This document shows, one piece after another, positions 61,001 through 64,000 of a stretch of 64,000 nucleotides of DNA. The position numbers and the translations under genes were made by a program. A model generated the notes under the pieces. The model did no database searches, was not told the DNA's origin, and saw nothing but the letters and a program-made list of their open reading frames with translations. The DNA is from Trochalopteron elliotii (Eukaryota > Chordata > Aves > Passeriformes > Leiothrichidae), in assembly GCA_024734555.1 (NCBI GenBank), contig JANPWX010000246.1:2648285-2712284 (forward strand), in the 5' to 3' direction. Numbering within the stretch: position 1 is the stretch's first letter; every line of letters begins with the position of its first letter.

Positions 61001-62006
61001 TACTCTTAAGTATCCATACAAGCTCCTGTTAATTACAAGGGTGCAACAGCAGCCACTCGAAGTTCTTAAGCAGCACGTACCCATCCTTGCTCTGTCAAAG
61101 TTGCTGCTCAGTTTCACACACTGTGTATTTTAGCAGTGTATGGTGTACAGCAGGTGTTTGGGTCCTGTGTATGTAGCTGGAGTATTTGTGCTCCTTCTTA
61201 AAGCTTAGTTTTTATGTCCAAGTATGTAAGACAAAGTTTTAATTACATTTTTAATATATCGATGCATGCCACTTCAGTGCAAAATGTATGATTGTTGACT
61301 GGCACTTACGTTCAGTCTGCTTTCTGTGCCTGCTGATTCTATATTAGACCCAGCCTTATTCTCTTCCCTTACTGTGTACTGAAATTAAACAAAGGGTAAG
61401 GCTGAATGGTCCTGAGTGCCCAAATTTCCGTGCTTCAGTAACAAATTTTACTGATCACATGCCTATGCTCTTGCAAGGCAGATTAGATGGAATTTTTGCT
61501 TTGTATCTGGGGCACTCAGAACACCTGAACTAACGTGAGCTATAGCTTAGGCTTATGTAATTCCCATCAATGTATGCTCTTAGCCTGCCTTGTTTAATTA
61601 CTGCAGTTCAGCTAATGTCAAAAGTTGAGCTGCTTGAGAACACATGCTTCTGTAGTAAGACTGGAAGCTTCTTTTCACGTATGTGCTACACATGTGTCAG
61701 TATCTCTCTGATTTTCTGCTTACTTATGCATGCTCTTAGAGATACAGAGTCTCTATCAGGCTTTGGCTTGTCTTGTCGGGTGCATTGCCCTCCACTGCAG
61801 AAACTTACCTCCTTAAAATCCTATGCTTTCCTTTTTTTTAGTTAAATGGTGAGGAAAAGGTTCTTGAGAGCTGCCTTTCCCTGGGAGGACACCGAGCTCC
61901 AGTTGTCACTGTGGATTGGAGCACAGCCATGGACTGCGGGACATGCCTCACTGCTTCTATGGATGGGAAAATTAAATTAACAACCTTACTGGCTCAAAAG
62001 TCTTAA
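45915..62006 (+). CDS. WDR91: WDR91, endosomal WD40 protein, 14 of about 15 coding exons
   Basis: Coding exons: 45915-46094, 47095-47302, 48143-48225, 50318-50442, 52194-52371, 52640-52798, 54831-55030, 55471-55621, 57084-57178, 57494-57662, 58360-58468, 59937-60049, 60779-60976 and 61842-62006. All phases agree and give 710 residues; with the missing N-terminal exon this fits the ~747 residues of human WDR91. The protein works on endosomes with WDR81 and active Rab7, lowering PI3-kinase activity so early endosomes mature to late ones. The N-terminal helical part ([20 protein letters not shown]) is near-identical to human, followed by a coiled-coil ([11 protein letters not shown]), a low-conservation Ser/Lys-rich linker (52194-54900) and a C-terminal WD40 propeller from about 54950 onward. 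The third intron boundary uses AT-AC splice sites. The start codon is not visible. Confidence 0.97.
47095..47302 (+). CDS. WDR91: WDR91 exon 3, ends at an AT-AC donor
   Basis: Encodes [20 protein letters not shown] and then [20 protein letters not shown] and [10 protein letters not shown]. The reading frame matches human up to CM and then needs Pro-Val-Pro-Val. Ending the exon at 47302 (ATGC|ATATCCTT) and joining to CAGTTCC at 48143 gives exactly C-M-P-V-P-V. Confidence 0.95.
47303..48142 (+). other. WDR91: U12-type AT-AC intron of WDR91
   Basis: The donor ATATCCTTTT matches the U12 AT-AC consensus (ATATCCTT). Near the 3' end TTCTTTAAC (about 48124-48132) matches the U12 branch site (TTCCTTAAC) with one difference. 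The branch A is 10-11 nt before the terminal AC at 48141-48142, the spacing U12 introns need. There is no polypyrimidine tract plus AG giving the right frame; using GT at 47295 with the CAG at 48143-48145 hits a stop within nine codons. Confidence 0.92.
48143..48225 (+). CDS. WDR91: WDR91 exon 4
   Basis: After the AC acceptor it encodes (P)[20 protein letters not shown] and NESLRHK, the start of the coiled-coil. Donor AAG|gtcaga, phase 0. Confidence 0.94.
50318..50442 (+). CDS. WDR91: WDR91 exon 5
   Basis: Encodes [20 protein letters not shown] then [28 protein letters not shown] is identical to the human protein. Acceptor 'ttctcttgttgtag', donor CT|gtgagt, phase 2. Confidence 0.96.
52194..52371 (+). 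CDS. WDR91: WDR91 exon 6
   Basis: Ser-rich linker: [20 protein letters not shown] then [10 protein letters not shown], aligning loosely with human VGFLSSLLPQSKKSPSR. Acceptor 'gtttttttcattag', donor CAG|gtaatt, phase 0 at the end. Confidence 0.93.
52640..52798 (+). CDS. WDR91: WDR91 exon 7
   Basis: Linker with two conserved blocks, [17 protein letters not shown] and [18 protein letters not shown], both matching human. Phase 0 at both ends; acceptor 'ctctgccttccag', donor CAG|gtactg. Confidence 0.95.
54831..55030 (+). CDS. WDR91: WDR91 exon 8, entry to the WD40 propeller
   Basis: A variable acidic stretch ([15 protein letters not shown]) leads into [20 protein letters not shown] and IMYCR, which is nearly invariant. 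Acceptor 'atttcttccttcag', donor TGCAG|gtaatg, phase 2. Confidence 0.96.
55471..55621 (+). CDS. WDR91: WDR91 exon 9
   Basis: Encodes [20 protein letters not shown] and [20 protein letters not shown], a complete WD blade ([14 protein letters not shown]) identical to human over most of its length. Donor CTG|gtgagt. Confidence 0.97.
57084..57178 (+). CDS. WDR91: WDR91 exon 10
   Basis: Encodes [20 protein letters not shown] then [12 protein letters not shown]. The acceptor 'tgctggtttcaag' has a weaker tract than its neighbours. Donor CCCAG|gtaact, phase 2. Confidence 0.94.
57494..57662 (+). CDS. WDR91: WDR91 exon 11
   Basis: Encodes [20 protein letters not shown] then [19 protein letters not shown]. 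The blade ending LLLWDTKT is identical to human. Acceptor 'gcctgtgtttcag', donor CAG|gtactt. Confidence 0.96.
58360..58468 (+). CDS. WDR91: WDR91 exon 12
   Basis: Encodes [20 protein letters not shown] and [16 protein letters not shown], one WD blade. Acceptor 'cctttccag', donor G|gtatgg, phase 1. Confidence 0.97.
58530..59125 (+). mobile_element. CR1 LINE 3' end, about 0.6 kb, in a WDR91 intron
   Basis: Sense-strand CR1 text: 'gacatggtggggctggagca', 'aagggtctggagcgcatgag', 'gtttagattggatattagga', 'agtaggctgctcaggaaact' and 'catccctggaagcatttaaa'. The last part has decayed to 'gtttctgtga'. It lies in the intron after WDR91 exon 12 with no intact frame. Confidence 0.88.
59826..59895. repeat. 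70-nt near-perfect foldback just upstream of WDR91 exon 13
   Basis: The left arm 59826-59857 pairs with the right arm 59862-59895 around a 4-nt loop (tctt). There are only two mismatches and one 2-nt bulge. Each arm also begins AGAGACC and contains GGTCTCT, so two smaller hairpins are an alternative fold. The right edge is 41 bases before the exon at 59937, within the region that normally holds the branch point and tract. Confidence 0.93.
59937..60049 (+). CDS. WDR91: WDR91 exon 13
   Basis: Encodes [20 protein letters not shown] and [18 protein letters not shown], nearly identical to human. Acceptor 'ggttctcccctcag', donor AAG|gtaggc, phase 0. Confidence 0.97.
60779..60976 (+). CDS. WDR91: WDR91 exon 14
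   Basis: Encodes [20 protein letters not shown], then [20 protein letters not shown] and [15 protein letters not shown]. Phase 0 at both ends; acceptor 'gtttttctcattctag', donor AAG|gtaagt. Confidence 0.97.
61842..62006 (+). CDS. WDR91: WDR91 last coding exon
   Basis: Encodes [20 protein letters not shown], then [20 protein letters not shown] and [11 protein letters not shown], ending at TAA 62004-62006. The end closes the last WD blade, as in human. Acceptor 'tttcctttttttag'. Confidence 0.97.
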   Translation, partial: LNGEEKVLESCLSLGGHRAPVVTVDWSTAMDCGTCLTASMDGKIKLTTLLAQKS

Positions 62007-63890
62007 CCTGGATAGTACTGAAGGGGGAAAGAGCAATAGATTTGACAAAACCAGTGTTAACTCACAGGAACAAACTGCATGGGAGAGAAGGCAAAGCAAA
62101 AGCCCTCTTTGCATTGTAGCTTTTGCCTCTTGATAAATACATTTGCCAAACCACTGTGCAACAGAATGCCAGTATGGGACTGGATCAGTGGCAGCACTGA
62201 AAAATAAGTCTCCACTAATCCATTGTGGCAGTGGGACTTCCCTCTGTTAGGGACTCTTGAGTACCACGTGGCTAAAAGGCTGTGGTCACGTCAGGGTTCT
62301 GCAGAAGAAGGTGAGGCTGGAGGAAGCAAGCATGAGGCAGCACAGTGCATGACGATAAGATGACTCGAACTGGAAAGGCTGGTGAGAAAACAGAGTATTC
62401 TTTGGGTATAACATTTGTTGTTATGATTTTGTTAGTTTGTTTTTATTTGGTTTTTTTCCATAAAAAGAAAATATTCCCTTGCATTTGAACTCTATGCTTT
62501 GTTCAGCAGTTGCTGCAGAACATGGAGGGTGGTGAAGGCACCCTCATGTGCCAAGTCTCCTGCATGCAAAAAAACCCTTGTGTTTTTACCAGGTGGTTCC
62601 ACCACACCTGTACACCAGGGTGAACCCAGACATCCAGGAACAAAGACAACTGCCTTTGCTTGGATGTATTTTTTTTACCTTGCCATACATATCTGGCTAC
62701 CAACCAGAGCAGAAACCCTGAGTCAGACTTTAAAATGCTTGTGCTGGAGTTCAGAAGCTATGTAATGCCTAGCAGCTGGTGGATAGGGGGAGGGAGGCCA
62801 AGATCAGTCTGGCCCTGCTGTATAGGGCTCTCCATCACTGGAGCTGTCTCTCCCCTTAAGCCCCCCAACATCAGGGCAAGTGATGTGCTCATAGTCTTTG
62901 AATGGACTAAGCAGATACATTTCACCTGCTTACACATTGCTGTGGAGCTTTCTCCTGCTTATGATCTTGGCCTGTATTGGGAGTTTATGGTACTGTTGTT
63001 CCTTGGCAGAGCATACACTGCTGGAAAATGAACAGCCATTCAGGAGCCGTATGGGTAGCCATACATATAGACAGCTGTTAAAGGGCAGCACTGCTGGATA
63101 CTGAAATCCTCACTACAGGCATATTCATGCTACAGGTACCTGTTGTCCATGGAGTAACTTGCTCCTGCTGACTACACTCATCAGATAACCTCACCTTCCA
63201 TTTCAGGAGCCTCCAAGATTGACAAGTCCCCTGCCAGACTGACATCGAAGTACAGGGTTTCCACATCAATGGGATGTGATACTAATGGTGCAGCTGTTCT
63301 TCATGCCAGTCTCAGCTAACGTCTCCTCAAATCCAGTGCTGACTTCGAACTGGCTTCAGGAATTCCCAGGGTTAGTCTGCGAGTTTAAAGAGCTCTCAAA
63401 TCGGAGCCTTTGTTGGCCTCTCAAAAGGCCAAGAAAGATTGTGGCTGTATTCCAAGCCCGGCAGGATTGACTACATTGCATAGATGTTTTAGAATTTAAA
63501 ATCACAAAATTATAGAATGGTGTGGGTTGGAAGGGACCTAAAGCTCTTCTAGTTTCAACTCTCTGCCATGGGCATGGCCACCTTCCACTCGACCAGATTG
63601 TCCAAAGCCCCATTCAACCCGGCCATGGATACTTAACACGGATGTTACTTTCTTCCAGATATTATCTTCCAGCCCTCACAGAGGGTTAGTTGAGACTTCT
63701 GGAGAGAGACTACTTTGAGGTTTGCTTCATAAGTATGACTGAAAGCAGAACAAAAATCCCCAAACAGGGAAAGTATAAAAAACGTGTACCGCCCGAAGGC
63801 TGCTCTGCAAAATTATGCATTAGCACAACATTGATACCGTGCCAGAAGCCTGGAGGGAAGGAATGAATGTGTTGTTTTGCTAGAACAATG
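62007..63890. other. WDR91 3' region and intergenic DNA
   Basis: No further exon is seen. The first part should be the WDR91 3' untranslated region. No canonical AATAAA stands out; the variants GATAAA (62132) and CATAAA (62459) are weak candidates. A CR1 fragment lies at 63500-63640. In mammals the next gene beyond WDR91 is TMEM140 or CYREN, but I see no coding match to either here. Confidence 0.5.
63500..63640 (-). mobile_element. CR1 LINE 3' end, reverse orientation
   Basis: Starts 'aattatagaatggtgtgg' followed by 'ttggaagggacctaaagctc', then 'ctgccatgggcatggccacc', 'accagattgtccaaagcccc' and 'attcaacccggccatgg'. This is the complement of the last 140 bases of a CR1. Confidence 0.85.
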
Positions 63891-63899
63891 CTCAACATG

Positions 63900-64000
63900 C
63901 AGTATTGCGGGAGGGGCTTTTACTCCTTCCTTGGCCCAGGCTCCCCTCTCTCCTCGCTCCCCTGCACGAGCCCCCGCCGCTCCGGCAGAGCGGCGCTGCC
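63900..64000. promoter_or_regulatory. GC-rich segment at the window edge, possible promoter of the next gene
   Basis: In the last 100 bases the composition changes from AT-rich to C/G-rich, with CpGs rising at the very end (cccccgccgctccgg, agcggcgctgcc). It could be the start of a CpG island promoter; the window stops before any exon appears. Confidence 0.4.

Overview
This window is vertebrate nuclear DNA, almost certainly from a bird and probably a songbird (Passeriformes). The genes are split into short exons of about 75-285 bases separated by GT-AG introns. Several CR1 LINE 3' ends are present. There is also a tRNA-Ile-derived SINE with a CR1-like tail, as known from passerines (TguSINE1 type), and a solo LTR of a type I associate with songbirds. 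No bacterial, CRISPR or operon-like features are present. Two assembly gaps (8442-8451 and 44051-44414) interrupt the sequence.

Three protein-coding genes can be reconstructed exon by exon. (1) SLC23A4, a sodium-dependent nucleobase transporter of the NAT/SVCT family, lies on the + strand at 5863-26764 in 12 coding exons. (2) STRA8, the retinoic-acid-induced meiotic entry factor, lies on the - strand at 29228 to about 43217 in 8 coding exons. (3) WDR91, a Rab7-associated endosomal WD40 protein, lies on the + strand at 45915-62006. Fourteen of its coding exons are present, and the first is probably hidden in the 364-base gap. STRA8 and WDR91 are head-to-head across a CpG-rich segment (about 43.6-44.8 kb), and SLC23A4 and STRA8 converge tail-to-tail. 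As I recall it, the mouse chromosome 6 / human 7q33 region has the same neighbours; the human SLC23A4 copy is a pseudogene.

Region by region: 1-5650 is intergenic and rich in repeats (CR1, tRNA SINE, 771-bp solo LTR with a 5-bp target duplication). SLC23A4 follows, with repeats in its introns, and then a 2.4-kb intergenic stretch to the STRA8 stop codon. STRA8 has long introns, one of which carries a 98-nt near-perfect foldback. The CpG island and gap come next, then WDR91, whose third in-window exon-exon junction uses an AT-AC (U12-type) intron and whose intron before 59937 carries a 70-nt foldback. The last 2 kb are intergenic and end in a new GC-rich, promoter-like segment at 63.9-64.0 kb.

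The points most worth a second look are: an apparent loss of the splice acceptor of the last SLC23A4 exon (GG where AG is expected at 26494-26495); erosion of the basic region of STRA8; the absence of the mammalian Glu/Lys-rich tract in STRA8; the AT-AC intron of WDR91; and two intronic foldbacks, the first bearing the signature of a template-switch event. The three genes have unrelated jobs (transport, meiosis, endosome maturation). They share a neighbourhood, not a pathway.
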